64,000 bases of DNA, taken from NCBI RefSeq assembly GCF_963676685.1, contig NC_092345.1, forward strand, positions 26,435,585 through 26,499,584, given 5' to 3'. Made by a program: the position numbers and the translations under genes. The first letter of the stretch is position 1; every line of letters starts with the position of its first letter. Below, piece after piece: positions 44,601-55,150 of the stretch. The DNA comes from Mytilus edulis. Lineage: Eukaryota; Mollusca; Bivalvia; Mytilida; Mytilidae. The notes under the pieces are model-generated. The model was not told the origin of the DNA. It saw only the letters and a list, made by a program, of their open reading frames with translations, and searched no databases.

Positions 44601-45979
44601 AATATTGAGTTGATTTAAAAAAAAAAGTAAACTAAGGAGCCTGTAATTCAGTGGTTGTCGTTTGTTTATGTGTTACATGTTTGTTTTTCGTTTATTTTTT
44701 TTTACATAAATAAGGCCGTTAGTTTTTTCGTTTGTGCTGTTTTACATTGTCTTATCGGGGCCTTTTATAGCTGACTATGCGGTATGGGCTTTGCTCATTG
44801 TTGAAGGCCGTACGGTGACCTATAGTTGTTAATGTCTGTGTCATTTTGGTCTCTTGTGGATAGTTGTCTCATTGGCAATCATACCACATCTTCTTTTTTA
44901 TAAATTATAACAAAAAATGTGTGAGGGGTGTTAAGTTTCTGTAAAAAAATTCGATCATACCATCAGACTACCACTTCGTTTATTTTGTCCGTTGTACTGT
45001 ATGTATTGTTTAAGTTTGAAAATTGTTAAAAGATATTTTTTCAATATTACCCCTTTCCTCAATTTTTCTACACAGTGCAGAAATAAAGGCCACAGTAGTA
45101 TACCGCTGTTCAAAATTCATCAATCGATCGAAAAAAAACAAATCCGGGCTACAAACTACGACACAACAGAGACACAACACCAAAATGCAGAAATTTGACA
45201 AAAATAATTATAAAACTTGAATATATATATGGAGGAAGATAAAGAAAACACAAACTTTAAGGATAAATTTGGATTTTGTCTTTTTTTATTTTTAGTCAGA
45301 AGTTGTGTTCTACTTACACTAAAACCGTGACAATTAAATCCGCTTGTATGAATGTTATAAAATCTTATAAGAAAGAGTATAGTAGTCAACCTAGACCCAA
45401 CCTACCATACATTCATGTTATAACTTTTTCTGCAATAACATTAACGGTACCATATGTTTGCACCAAATTTGCACTTCGACAATAAAATATAAAATAACAA
45501 AAATACCAAACTCCGAGGAAAAGATAATTTGCAAATGACAAAATCAATAGCTCAAACACATCAAACAAATGGATACAAATTATTATGTTCCTGACTTGGT
45601 ACAGGTATTTTCTTATGTGGAAAATTATGGATAAAAGTTGATTTTATGGTTAACAAAACAAAATAGATTTCTATTCGGTGATGACTGACGACATAATTAA
45701 AAAAAAAATAGTACATCATGAAACTTCAGTAAATGTAAAATTGAACAATGAACTGACTTGTTTCCTTTACCGACTTTTCCAAATTCGTTCACTGAAATCA
45801 TTGGCCTTTATCAAAGGTTTTTACCTTTTGAACCCATTCTTATTAGAACTCTACAGCGTAGATTCATAACACACTGTTGGAACAATAAATGAAGGAAAGG
45901 TGAAAACAAAAGCGCTCTTACCTATTCCGCACAGAGCGGCGATCACAAAGACAGTGAGTAACACCTGGATTGACCTCAT
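38628..45979 (-). CDS. Gene B: secreted Cys/Tyr-rich two-domain protein (4 exons)
   Basis: Coding exons in order are 45979-45922, 43704-43546, 41741-41589 and 38641-38628, all joined in phase 1 to 384 nt (127 aa plus stop). The order is signal peptide (MRSIQVLLTVFVIAALC), a six-Cys domain (CTNGGC...C...C...GCC) and a five-Cys Tyr-rich domain (CTKRKNRC...C...GCC), ending INKK. It is the closest relative of gene A, on the opposite strand and about 7 kb away 3' to 3'. The mature part is strongly basic, with many Arg, Lys and Tyr. The last exon is accepted because its 3' flank (ACGAACTGCTCTC) resembles the flank of the gene D last exon (ACGAACTGTTTCA). Role as for gene A, unknown. The third intron contains a roughly 2-kb transposon close to the donor. 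Confidence 0.8.
38642..39578 (-). other. Gene B intron 3, distal part
   Basis: No exon or well-defined repeat was seen in this part of the intron. Confidence 0.5.
40405..41388 (+). mobile_element. Nested PLE-type 3' tail (copy of 17818-18828)
   Basis: Close copy of the sequence downstream of PLE-1, from TTAATGCCTTTTCACCATCG to the CAGCGGTATACTACTG end, without coding sequence. It splits the surrounding element, so it inserted later. It carries its own decayed hammerhead. Confidence 0.85.
40776..40822 (+). ncRNA. Decayed hammerhead motif in nested PLE tail
   Basis: GGCGTCACTAGTGAGTC, TTGTGT loop, GGACGAGG. Stem II still pairs (GUC/GGAC) but core residues are mutated as in the copy at 18190-18244, so the mutation predates the two insertions. 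Confidence 0.6.
41589..41741 (-). CDS. Gene B exon 3 (five-Cys Tyr-rich domain)
   Basis: Acceptor TCTCATAG, donor AAGA|GTAAGT, 153 nt. It encodes NPTRKFRYYCTKRKNRC, then a Tyr-dense stretch with NNKGYYYY, then C-x5-CC and FRK. One residue longer than the same exon of gene C. Confidence 0.9.
41875..42075 (-). mobile_element. Solo retrozyme-type repeat in gene B intron 2
   Basis: Partial unit from TAGATACCAGGATT to TATTCCTGAGTTAG, with the ribozyme in sense with gene B. Confidence 0.8.
41912..41947 (-). ncRNA. Hammerhead ribozyme motif (solo, gene B intron 2)
   Basis: CUGAUGAG, CGAAAC, stem III ACGC/GCGU and the GUC cut site are intact. Stem II is GUCU/AGGC, in which the U-A pair of other copies has become U-G, keeping pairing. 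Stem I return is UGCCGU instead of UGGCGU, weakening stem I. Confidence 0.8.
42690..42905 (+). repeat. Dispersed SINE-like repeat, family 'GGTGGATCAAACCTGG'
   Basis: AGAAATCCGAGGAAATTTTAA, AAAAGCTCAAACATACC and ACTTGGTACAGACATTTT are shared with the copies at 5460 and 48055. Confidence 0.7.
43546..43704 (-). CDS. Gene B exon 2 (six-Cys domain)
   Basis: Acceptor TTCTATACAG, donor CCAC|GTGAGT, 159 nt as in gene A. It encodes a basic linker (VKSYNKYDYKVRG) and C-x4-C-x12-C-x10-C-x5-CC ending LP. Confidence 0.92.
43787..43973 (-). other. Unassigned coding-like ORF in gene B intron 1
   Basis: A 63-codon frame on the same strand as gene B ends VWDNIY-stop. It includes SGYVNVGSMGGSGTKVC and FNMYNYNTPGVW, a Gly/Tyr/Asn composition unlike chance translation of this AT-rich DNA. 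Its position 80 bp upstream of exon 2 is suggestive, but I see no acceptor and phase-1 donor that would put it in the gene B message. It may be a relic exon or a captured fragment of another protein. Confidence 0.3.
44135..44490 (-). mobile_element. Solo full-unit retrozyme-type repeat in gene B intron 1
   Basis: It spans the whole 355-bp unit, from TAGATACGAGGATT through the ribozyme block to GCTGACTACTTGGCTGGTG and CTCAGCAGTAGAAG. It is strongly diverged from the arrays, so it is an old insertion. Confidence 0.8.
44159..44205 (-). ncRNA. Hammerhead motif, diverged (gene B intron 1)
   Basis: Stem I GCGUCA, CUGAUGAG and CGAAA are kept. Stem II (GUC../..AAAC) and stem III (AUGC/UCGU) are disturbed. 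Activity is doubtful. Confidence 0.65.
44632..44902 (-). repeat. Dispersed repeat, family 'GATGTGGTATGA' (reverse)
   Basis: Reverse copy running from AGGAGCCTGTAATTCAG to GGCAATCATACCACATC. It retains most landmarks of the 31555-31890 copy. Confidence 0.85.
45085..45190 (-). repeat. Reverse fragment of the PLE-type 3' tail
   Basis: CAGTAGTATACCGCTGTTC is the reverse complement of the end of the tail at 18790 and 41370; it is followed by ATCGATCGAAAAAAAACAAA and CAAATCCGGGCTAC, also seen near 6180. Confidence 0.6.
45430..45485 (-). repeat. Fragment of retrozyme family 2
   Basis: ATTAACGGTACCATATG, TTTGCACCAAATTTGCAC and TTCGACAATA match the stem I, stem III and core side of the family 2 block at 19366-19408; the rest is missing. 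Confidence 0.55.
45500..45660 (+). repeat. Dispersed SINE-like repeat, family 'GGTGGATCAAACCTGG'
   Basis: CTCCGAGGAAAAGATAATTTG, CTCAAACACATCAAAC and ACTTGGTACAGGTATTTTC are family landmarks. Confidence 0.65.
45922..45979 (-). CDS. Gene B exon 1 (signal peptide)
   Basis: ATG at 45979-45977, ending at GGAATAG|GTAAGA. 58 nt, phase 1. It encodes MRSIQVLLTVFVIAALCGI. An upstream in-frame Met in the leader is before the inferred transcription start and is not used in this model. Confidence 0.9.
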
Positions 45980-46014
45980 CTTGTAATTGGTTAAACTTGC
46001 ATGTTGATGCTGCT

Positions 46015-46053
46015 TTATATAGTAAATACAAGTAAGTTTGTCTAGCAGATGTG
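46015..46053 (-). promoter_or_regulatory. Gene B core promoter: CACATCTG box and TATATAA
   Basis: TATATAA at 46021-46015 and CACATCTG at 46053-46046 on the - strand. Spacing and the leader match gene A almost base for base. Confidence 0.8.
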
Positions 46054-46696
46054 TCACTTATGTTATGCAAGAATTAGCAAAACATACTTAAAAAATAGAT
46101 TAACTGAAAAAGCAACAACATATTCAAATCAAATGTAAAATTCCTATAATTATATAACAAAAAATTGGTTAAGTAAATTAAATCGTGTCTGAACACAGCT
46201 CACGTTACATGTATTAGTAGTTTTATTTTACAATACATTAACATTACAAGAAATTATTATTATGAAATCGGATATAATGTACATGCACATGTAATACGAT
46301 AGATAAATCTGCATGGTCTGCACATGTGAATGTTAATGTCCAGAAAAAAAACTGATGACACATTCCCTCGAAGTGTAATTTTCAAAGCCATCATTGAATC
46401 AACGCATTTCTGGACCTGAATAAAATTCACAATTTCAATAGCGTGAACAAGAATTTAATGCATAACCAACAGTCCAAGAGGAGAATGTTTTGATGATAAA
46501 ACAACTGGTGGTTTCGGCATGGAAATTAAAATGATGTTCATCTCCGTATTTTAATATCCAGGTAAGAATTTGATAAAAGCTTACTTTAATATATCTATTT
46601 ATTTAAAATTCATTGAGTTAACTTGTGAAGATTTACCAGAGCAGGTTTAATTAGTTTTCAGAAAACTTTGACGTTTAAATATTTATATGAGAAAGA
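46054..46696. other. Intergenic DNA upstream of gene B
   Basis: No gene or clear repeat was seen. Confidence 0.45.
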
Positions 46697-46925
46697 TAAC
46701 GTTTAAAAGAGGGGCGAAAGATTCCAGAGGGACAGTCAAACTCATAAATCGAAAATAAACTGACAACGCCATGGCTAAAAACGAAACAGACAAACAGACA
46801 AACAAAAGTACACACGACACAGCATAGAAAAATAAAGAATAAGCAACACGAACCCCACCAAAAACTAGGGGGTGATCTCAGGTGCTCCGGAAGGGTAACC
46901 AAATCTTGCTCCACATGTGGAATCC
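46697..46925 (+). repeat. Dispersed repeat, family 'AGAGGGACAGTCAAAC' (best copy)
   Basis: AGAGGGGCGAAAGATTCCAG, AATAAACTGACAACGCCATGG, AACACGAACCCCACC and GGTGCTCCGGAAGGGTAACC. Copies or pieces recur at 10395, 18965, 24690, 55010 and 58678. Non-coding. Confidence 0.8.
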
Positions 46926-48054
46926 ATCGTGTTGCTCATGTTATAACAAATTCGGTAGGTCATATTCAGTAAAAGGAAGGGGATTGTAGTTACGACGTAA
47001 GGAACATATCCGATATCATCTGTGAAACGGTTATTCTATAACGGTCAACCAACTCGTGATGGCGTCCACAAAATTTATGAAGAGATGATTTCAACTTCAC
47101 TATTTGGAAGTCTTGGTGCCATTATTAAGTTTGAGTTGCAAGAAAACTAACAGGAGTTTAAAAAAAGTAACATTCATTCGTCTTGCTTGTAAATATATCA
47201 TCTTTTTAATTTATTGTCTCTTTGTGGTTGTCAATTAAATATCCTTTATACATCGACCGTTCTATTTGGATAACTGCTACAAGTGCTTTTATTTTCCAAA
47301 CATATTAAATGTTCAGTGACATTCAAAGACGTACACATTTCAACTAAAGCCGAAGGTAATGTTTGTTTTGAAATTTTTTTGAGTAATAAGAGTTTGCCCA
47401 GTGTGAAAGCCCTATTTTAACGTTACGATCTTGGACAGGAATAAACACAATTGCAGCAGCTGTGTACGCATTTAAGATCATGAATGCATATACATGCCTC
47501 CTATAAGGCGCAATTACTCGTCGATATTTTTTCCTCTTATTCATATCTAAGTAGATAAATTGTACATAAAAACAGACTGTTCTTTGTCTATGTAACGATT
47601 ACACGTAAAGATGTTTGAGAAAACGGAGTAATAGATAACTAAATTTTGCTTTTTAAAATCTGTTTTGTATTTTTAAGTTTTCCTTCTTAATCGATTGTTT
47701 TTTTTAAAATCTGAATTCAAATGTAATTACTGCAATTTATGCCATCTTTTGTCATAAAAATTGGAAATATACAACATATGCTTTATCGAACTGTAACGAG
47801 AATGTAAAAGCTGGAAAGGGTCTCCTTGATAACAAACCTCATAAAAGTCATGCAAAATATGACACAATTCAACTGATTTTCACCGTTCATCGTCATAAAT
47901 AATAATGTAGATAACACAGCTATTTGCAAAGTCCCATTTTTAATCAAATTTTATAAGCCTTGTATTTATAATGAGTTTGTATTGTATCTCCTTCGCTTTC
48001 TGCAGGTTATTAATTTTTCTTGTTCATTTCAACAGTTCATCTTTTATCCAAAAT
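46926..48054. other. Intergenic DNA between genes C and B
   Basis: No gene is supported; open frames are short and featureless. Confidence 0.45.
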
Positions 48055-48290
48055 CAACAGTCATCGACTATGTAAAAAAGTAAAATCACCTGAAAATACT
48101 GATCTCCTAGGCAATTTCAAAATCAAATTGCAAAACCAAAAGCTCAAATATTTTAAACAAATGGATGATAATAACTGTTATATTCCTGAAATAGTACAGT
48201 CATTTTCGTATGTAAAAAATGGCGGATTAAACCTAGTTTTATAGGTAGCTAAACCTCTCACTTGTATGACAGTCGCAGAAAATCCCATTC
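48055..48290 (+). repeat. Dispersed SINE-like repeat, family 'GGTGGATCAAACCTGG'
   Basis: AAAACCAAAAGCTCAAATA and AAAAATGGCGGATTAAACC are landmarks shared with 5460 and 42690. Confidence 0.7.
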
Positions 48291-48604
48291 TATTGACAAC
48301 GATGTGTGAACAAAACAAACTCACATAATTTGGGAAATATATATCCAATATGCGGGTAACGTTGACATATTGTATCAATGCGGGGGGAAATAATCATTTG
48401 AAATTAAAACCGTGCTTTCAATATATTTTTCTCTATGAAATTAGTAAAGAGAGCAAAATAGTATATTTAAGTTGTACAGTTGTACTTATAAGTAAGTATT
48501 TGAAAATAGCATTAACTAAGACTAATCAATATGTCCTAAAACATTTATTTGAAATCATTATCTGATATCAATTGCACTTTGAGATGTTTCATCGGCGGTT
48601 TCTT

Positions 48605-48615
48605 TCAATATTTAC
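48605..48615 (-). CDS. Gene C exon 5 (C-terminus and stop)
   Basis: Acceptor TTATGTTTCTTTTTTCAG, then GT AAA TAT TGA. It completes Gly and adds Lys-Tyr-stop. An AATAAA on the - strand follows at 48549-48544. Confidence 0.8.
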
Positions 48616-51600
48616 CTGAAAAAAGAAACATAAGAAATCATACCATGATGAGCTGTATATTGTTTATTACTTTGTGCAGAACTATACTCAGGTGCATGTT
48701 TTATGAGATCTAATATAAATTAGTGGAGTTTTGTTTTTAAGTAAGTTTATTCAACTGAAATCGACATATCGGTCTTACCATGTTTTGTTTGTTGAACTGA
48801 ATGCTTCAAACTAAGCAATATGAATATACGAACTGCCCAACAAATAAGGATGTACTTAATTGAATATGTCAACTCTATTTCCTTGCTTTTTATTTGTTTG
48901 TGTTTACATTTTTTTCTCTTTTCTCAATTTGATATTTCATATGTTATAAAGATTCCTAAGTATTAAATTATGCCTGCCAAAAAAAGGCCAATTAGAATTG
49001 CACACCAATTTTTTGTCAATAAAAATTCCATATAATTTCATAGTAATGTACATTAGTTGTTAACTCTTTTTTAATGGTCAATGAATACATATTATAAAAC
49101 GTATTAAATTCTACATCAAACACCTGACTGGTAAAATAAGCACTTCATAAAGGTTATAAAAATAAATTTAAATCTTTTTCGTGTTATATACTTGTAATTA
49201 CCAAAAAAAAAGTAATGTTTTATAAACAAACTGTTTTCAATCTCTCAACTACACCAAGAATGAAGGAACAGTGCTTATATATCTGTTGTTCATCCAAAAG
49301 TCACAGTGAGATCTTGAAAAAGAGGAGAAAGTTCAAACCTAATTGTAACTTCCTGGCGATCACTGTCACCATGAGTGAGAATCTGAAGACACAACATCTG
49401 TGCACATTTTAATTAATCAGAATATTATTTATAAATTATATTTTTTTTAGGAAATCTAGCATTCTAACGATCTATAAATAAACGTTTATGTATTGCCCTA
49501 TTATCTCTTCCTAAAACAAATAAATAATTATAAAGTTAAGTAAGAAAACGAAACATATCAATATATTGTTAGTTAACTTAACACATAAACAAATCTTTCT
49601 GTCTGTGTCAATGATTGGTTAAGCTATCAGAGAAAAATATCTAATAAAGATCAAAGTACTTACCACTAGGAAGACAGCATCCCTTGTAAGAACGACAATT
49701 ATAGTAGTCTTTGTTATTATAATAATAGTAGCCTTTGTTGTTATAAAAATAGTAATTATCTGGACATCCTTTTTCATAAGTGCAGTAGTAATTGAATTTG
49801 CTGTATGGGTTACCTAAAAACCGAAAGAAAACAAATTAAAAACACTAAAAAAACACAAAAAACAACCTGAAATAAAATCAAATCGTCACTTAGACTTTGA
49901 ACACAAGCCGAATATGAATGACAAGATGTACATTGTATATTATAGATGAATAATCTCAAAACATAGTAGTTTTGTCTTGTATGTTCATGATTAAATGAAA
50001 CAAATTGAATTGAATTTTAGTAAGCTTTCTGATTCATTATAGCATTATAATGCACTTATATGTTAATCCTATTTTGTCTTATGAAGATATGTCTCATGTA
50101 TGTTTTCAAGAGACGTTTATAAATATACAAATATGTTTTTTTCAATTGAATATGGCCCTTTTCCATTCCGATTATGATAGAGTTAGGCAGTTAACCTAAC
50201 TGTGCTCTTATGAAATGACACTCAGACGAAAATGGGAAAATCAAAAGCACAAACACATCAAACGAATTGATAACAACTGTCATATACCTGACATTGAACG
50301 GAGATATTCTTATGTAGACAATTGTGGATTAATCCTGTGTGTATAGCTTGATAAACCTTTCAATTGTATGACAGTAATATTTATTTTATAAAAGTAGAAA
50401 TGTCCCAAAAAAAACTTATCACGTTTGTTGTAATATTGTCATTCGTTCAGTAATGTAGCTTTCATTTGTAGGATGATAAAAATTTACTGATGTTCATGAA
50501 TTGATCTAAGCAACTATTTTATTGTTTCCTATTATTTTTGCAGACTCATATTCTATTAATTTAACAGATATCATATTAATAATTTTCGGTGTGTACATGA
50601 TACTCAACAGTGGCGCTCAAGTAACAACAATGAAACGGTCAATGTAACATGAACTTAAAGCGCTTTGCAAATAATTATTTGCAAATGTTTGTGAACTCAA
50701 TGATGGTCAAATAAATAAACCTTCTTCAGTTGACGAATTTCTAAACTATAAGCATGTCAATAGTATCTAGAATGACTTTTGATTTGGAAAATGCCAGGCA
50801 AACCCTGTCATAAAGAGGATGTAATACTTACGTGGGAGACAGCATCCTGCATAAGAGTGGCAATCATACTTGTAAGACCTATTGCCATAGTTACAGTTTC
50901 CATTGTTGCCATAATAATTATATCCTGATCGACATCCACTATTAGTGCAATATCCTTTACCTCTATTCTTACGTTGTCCCTTGTAAGAGTAATCTACAAG
51001 AAGATAGCTTTGACAAATGTAAATAAGAAATTATTTAAAAAGTAAATCATAATTCAATAGCAAAAACAATACACATCTCTTATGTAATAACAACTTTGAT
51101 TTAAAATAAATGATTAATTTTGATGAGTCTACTTACCTCGAAGACAACATTTTGTGCCGCTTGGACATCCGTATGAATACTTCTTGGCGCATTTGAACCC
51201 TTTACGACAACTGCTTAACTCACAATATCCCCCCTTTGCATAGCATTTTGACCGGTTATCGTCAGAGTAACCTTTAAGATAAAATTGAAAGAAAGGTCAA
51301 GTATAGCGAAAAAAATCTGTAATAAAAGTAAAATGAAAACAAAGGATTGAATATTCTAAACTTCTATCGAACAACAATAACGAGAGGGTCGACATTAGTT
51401 TGTCCAGAAGGAAAAGCCATGTCAGCTCACAAAGTTTAAAACAATTTGTGGCAACATTCAAATAGTAATGCAGTGTGTATTCCCTCTATTTAACGCCAGA
51501 ACATACCCTTTAAACTTTACAATCACATTTACTTTGAAATTTCATTTACATATATTTTTAAAGATAAACTGTTACTTATTTATATAATTTAACTTGCTAT

Positions 51601-53712
51601 TCTTCAGTTGTCCAAGCTAGTTGATACAGATTTAGCCGTCTCCCTTTTTTGCATAACTTCTGCAATCTTTTTTTGTTTTAGACGTGTGTTGAAGATGTCA
51701 AGCTGGTTGATACAGATTGAACTTCTTTTAATATTTCTTTTGTATGGAGCTACTAGAGTGCTGCAATCACATTTATTTGCGGAGCACAGAAGTTCATCTA
51801 CAATGCTTTGGTAGGAGAAACCTGTGTTGATGATTTTGAGTGTTTTTGTTCATCTGTTTGTCAATACGGAATTTTAGTGTAAAGGTAAGGTAAGTCAAAT
51901 TCTTTGATATCATTGCAAAGGAAGAGTGATTTCTTTTCTTTTTGAAATATTCCCCATAACCTCATTGGTTGATATCTTTGGCGGAAGTACATATGATGCA
52001 TCCTCATTCTTTCAATATACAAGTGGTGGTTGGTTCAAGGACTTTATTTGGTCAGGCAATACATATTGACTGTTTGAGTGGATGAGGATAAGTTCCCCCT
52101 TCTCCCACCCATTATTATCAAAATGTGGATATGTTTTTATATTTATATTTTGATATTGATATTACATGTATGCATTTTGGGTTGATGAGCACGAGACAAC
52201 ATTAGAAAAAATTCTCCAGAGTAGTTATATAAGAAACAACTCCACACTATATCCAGTGAGCTCTTTTGTGTAAGAGTGCATAGAAGTCCACATTTTGGTT
52301 TCTGAAACGCATAGATATTATCTTGTATTCGGTTCTCTCCTCTAGAGTTTTCTATGCCCATAACTTAACACGAACTGGATGCAAGATTATATCAATCACT
52401 GAGGATAGGGGTATTTCCATTCTCAATTTTATTGACTGTATGCACGGTGACAAACTATTGTAATACGTAAGAACAACATCTGTTGTACCATGGGTTTTGG
52501 GCTGGTATGTTCTAAATAAATATATAGACTGGTTTTGATTCCTGATAAATGTATTTTGAATAGGTTACTTGGAATTTTATGTGAACTTCTTTTATTTGTA
52601 TGGAAATTTACGTAAATTTGGAATTCAATATTGAAGGGATGATATAGATCTTTATACAAACTGGTGTAAGTTATACTGGTAATATATTATCATAAACCAG
52701 TTTATTCTGCATATAAGTATGATGGTATTTAAAACTTTTTCAGGTAAGAAAATTCCTTAATTTAATAAGTAATATCCAGTTGTAAATGCATAGATTGTTA
52801 TCTCATAACTGTCGCATGAAATACTGGATAGTACAATATATTAAAGGAGAGCGTTATCATGGACGCTCTTAAGACTAGAATAAAATTATTGATTTAAATA
52901 TAAAAGAAAGTCTTTACCCTGTTGGTTATAGTCGTGTGAGTTATTCAATATCGATTAGAGTTGAGCTATTTCATAAACATTTTCTATTGTTTTGTTGTAT
53001 TGCATTCAGGAAAAAGCTTCATTATCAACCCCTTAAACTCAAGAGGATACACTTAATTACTTTTACAATCATTCAACATAATAACTCGTAAATGTTCCGT
53101 CTAAACATTTATGGCAAGTGCTGTTTCAATATATTAAAACGCTAGAAGGTATATGATTAAACGGACCTAAATTTATGAAGTTTGACGAATATAATTATTT
53201 GTTGTAAGTCAATTTGGACATATAGCTCTCAACGTTTTTTGTACTTGAACATTATTTGCTTTCAACGCTTTAAGTTTGAGCATTTGTTAGTAATGGAGAT
53301 AAATGATCTTAACGTAATAAATTTATAAAGAGTTAGTTGTTTTTCATTTGTAAAAGGATAGGTCAATAATGATATCAAACTCGAAAATTTGAGATTAGAC
53401 AAAGTTTTTTGTTTTGTATTTACGTTTTCAAGTCAAAATGAACAAGTCAAATATTAACAATAAGTTGGAAAACTTTGCATTTTGATTATTTATTATAATT
53501 ATTATGATACTTTGGTTTTAATTTTGTTCATCTGAACATGGGCCCTTACATTTTAAAAACTGTTATTTTACATCTTTAGAGTTTATTGTAATGCGCACAT
53601 CTAACAATATATTGCCATAATTGATAGAGGAAATAACCAAAGCATAGCTCTTACCTGTTCCGCACAGAGCGGCAACCACAAAAACTGCGAGTAGCATCGG
53701 GATTGACTTCAT
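48605..53712 (-). CDS. Gene C: secreted Cys/Tyr-rich three-domain protein (5 exons)
   Basis: Exons in order are 53712-53655, 51271-51137, 50993-50832, 49813-49664 and 48615-48605, all phase 1, giving 516 nt (171 aa plus stop). The order is a signal peptide (MKSIPMLLAVFVVAALC); a basic seven-Cys domain 1 (KCYAKGGYC...GCPSGTKCCLR); a six-Cys domain 2 with a basic linker; a five-Cys Tyr-rich domain 3; and the tail GKY. Each domain ends C-x5-CC followed by L, P or R, so they look like diverged copies of one unit. Domain 1 has a beta-defensin-like order of Cys with one extra Cys, which raises but does not prove an antimicrobial role. It is the only complete three-domain model in the window and is undamaged. 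Confidence 0.88.
49664..49813 (-). CDS. Gene C exon 4 (domain 3, five-Cys Tyr-rich)
   Basis: Acceptor GGTTTTTAG, donor AGTG|GTAAGT, 150 nt. Encodes NPYSKFNYYCTYEKGC, then a Tyr/Asn-dense segment with NNKGYYYYNNKDYYN, then C-x5-CCLPS. Confidence 0.92.
50225..50375 (+). repeat. Dispersed SINE-like repeat, family 'GGTGGATCAAACCTGG' (partial)
   Basis: AAATCAAAAGCACAAACACA, CATCAAACGAATTGATAAC and TTGTGGATTAATCCTG match the family. Confidence 0.6.
50832..50993 (-). CDS. Gene C exon 3 (domain 2, six-Cys)
   Basis: Acceptor CTTCTTGTAG, donor CCAC|GTAAGT, 162 nt. Encodes the basic linker DYSYKGQRKNRGKG and C-x4-C-x12-C-x10-C-x5-CCLP. Confidence 0.93.
51137..51271 (-). CDS. Gene C exon 2 (domain 1, seven-Cys basic)
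   Basis: Acceptor TATCTTAAAG, donor CGAG|GTAAGT, 135 nt. Encodes C-x6-C-x4-C-x5-C-x7-C-x5-CC with a GGYC and CCLR frame. It has no counterpart found in genes A and B. Confidence 0.92.
51272..53654 (-). other. Gene C intron 1
   Basis: About 2.4 kb. Open frames at 51608 (+), 52143 (-) and 52429 (-) have no recognisable motif; they could be remains of an unidentified transposon. No extra cysteine exon was found. Confidence 0.5.
53655..53712 (-). CDS. Gene C exon 1 (signal peptide)
   Basis: ATG at 53712-53710, ending GGAACAG|GTAAGA. 58 nt, phase 1, encoding MKSIPMLLAVFVVAALCGT. Confidence 0.92.
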
Positions 53713-53739
53713 ATTGCAATTGGTTAAATTTCCATGTTG

Positions 53740-53784
53740 ATGCTGCTTTAAGTATGAAATGAAAGTCAGACATTTGAACAGATG
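53740..53784 (-). promoter_or_regulatory. Gene C promoter with worn TATA
   Basis: The CATCTG box is at 53784-53779 and the leader matches A and B, but the TATA position reads TACTTAAAG. Expression strength or start-site choice may differ from A and B. Confidence 0.6.
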
Positions 53785-55009
53785 TTTCATATATTATATG
53801 CAAAACTGATCAAGACATGTTTAAACATAATATTAAAATATTATACATATGTCAAAATTTAAAAACGAAATTCCTCTAATCAGAAAATAAACTGTTGAGT
53901 ATATTAATCGTGTCTAAACACAATTTAAGTTTTGATGTATAAACATATCTAACTATAATAAGCAGTTTTATTTCACGATACATTAACAATACAAGCAATT
54001 ATCATTATGAATGTGGGTGCAATCTGCATGTGAAGCAAAAAATAAATGTGCAGTTTCAAAATTTATGAGAATATGATTACCATGAAATACTTTAACCATG
54101 TCTTAACATAAGTAATAACAAGTTGATTGACTCAAATTTTGTCGAACCCGTATTTACTGTACAAAGCCCTAAATTATTCAAAGTATTTTTAAACCTGGAC
54201 AACATTCACTACTCCAGGTATCTGTACAACCAGATAAAGTATGTATAAAAGTAAAAATGAAGAATACAACATATTCTGTATTATAATTGTGGTTTTTTTT
54301 ATTAAGCCGTTGCTGTATGCAATCCTGATCATGAATTAAGTTCATTGACGTGCAGTTCATTATATTAGAATATTGGACCGTTAACGTGGTTATGAAAAAA
54401 ATCTGCATGCGAATACAGTTATCGCCAGGTATTGTTGTCGACGAATTACCTTCGAATATTTTAACTGGTCTTCTTTGGATATCAATTGCAAACATAAAAA
54501 CTAAGTTTTTGCTGACGTCAGCTGTATTTATAAGAGGTAAGTAATTGTTAAAAATTGTCGAACCTTTTCAGTTGTACTCAGTTATTTTCATGGTAACTAA
54601 TTTTCGAGCACTGAGGAATGTTTGTCTTCTCTAGGATATTTGATATTCTTTCTAGAAATCTTAGAGTTGAAGAAAAAATTAAATCCAGTTCTTTTTAATG
54701 CCAATTTTTTTAAAAAGAATTTCTTTTTTAAATGTTTTCTAAGTTTTTGCCACAAGTCTGAGAAATGTAAATTGTGTGTGAGATATACATTTTAATGGTT
54801 AAAACAAATACAGGGACAGCTGAAATTTCAAGAAATGATATGCGCTTCATGAAATAAGTTTGAAAGGAAGAAATGATATTCAAATAAGTAAATAAGGAAT
54901 CTTGCATTAACTTTCAGTAAATTAGAGCATTCCTAGGGTGTTTATTGATGTTTAATGTCGTGTATTTTGTTGTTACCGAATTTTTATTTGTAATATATTT
55001 TTATTAACG
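53785..55009. other. Intergenic DNA upstream of gene C
   Basis: No supported gene. Short open frames on both strands near 54178-54544 overlap each other and have no recognised motif. Confidence 0.45.
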
Positions 55010-55150
55010 CAATAGTCGCTAAAAGAGGGACGAAAGATACCAGAGGGACAGTCAAACTCATAAATCGAAAATAAACTGACAACGCCATGGATAAAAATGA
55101 AAAAAAGACAAACAGACAAACAATAGTACACATGACACAACATAGAATTG
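55010..55150 (+). repeat. Dispersed repeat, family 'AGAGGGACAGTCAAAC' (partial)
   Basis: GAGGGACGAAAGATACCAGA and AAATAAACTGACAACGCCATGG match the left half of the 46697 copy. Confidence 0.8.

Noticed and set aside
51608-52659. Possible gene in gene C intron 1
   Set aside because: Open frames on both strands are short and unrelated to anything I recognise; no splice structure could be proposed.
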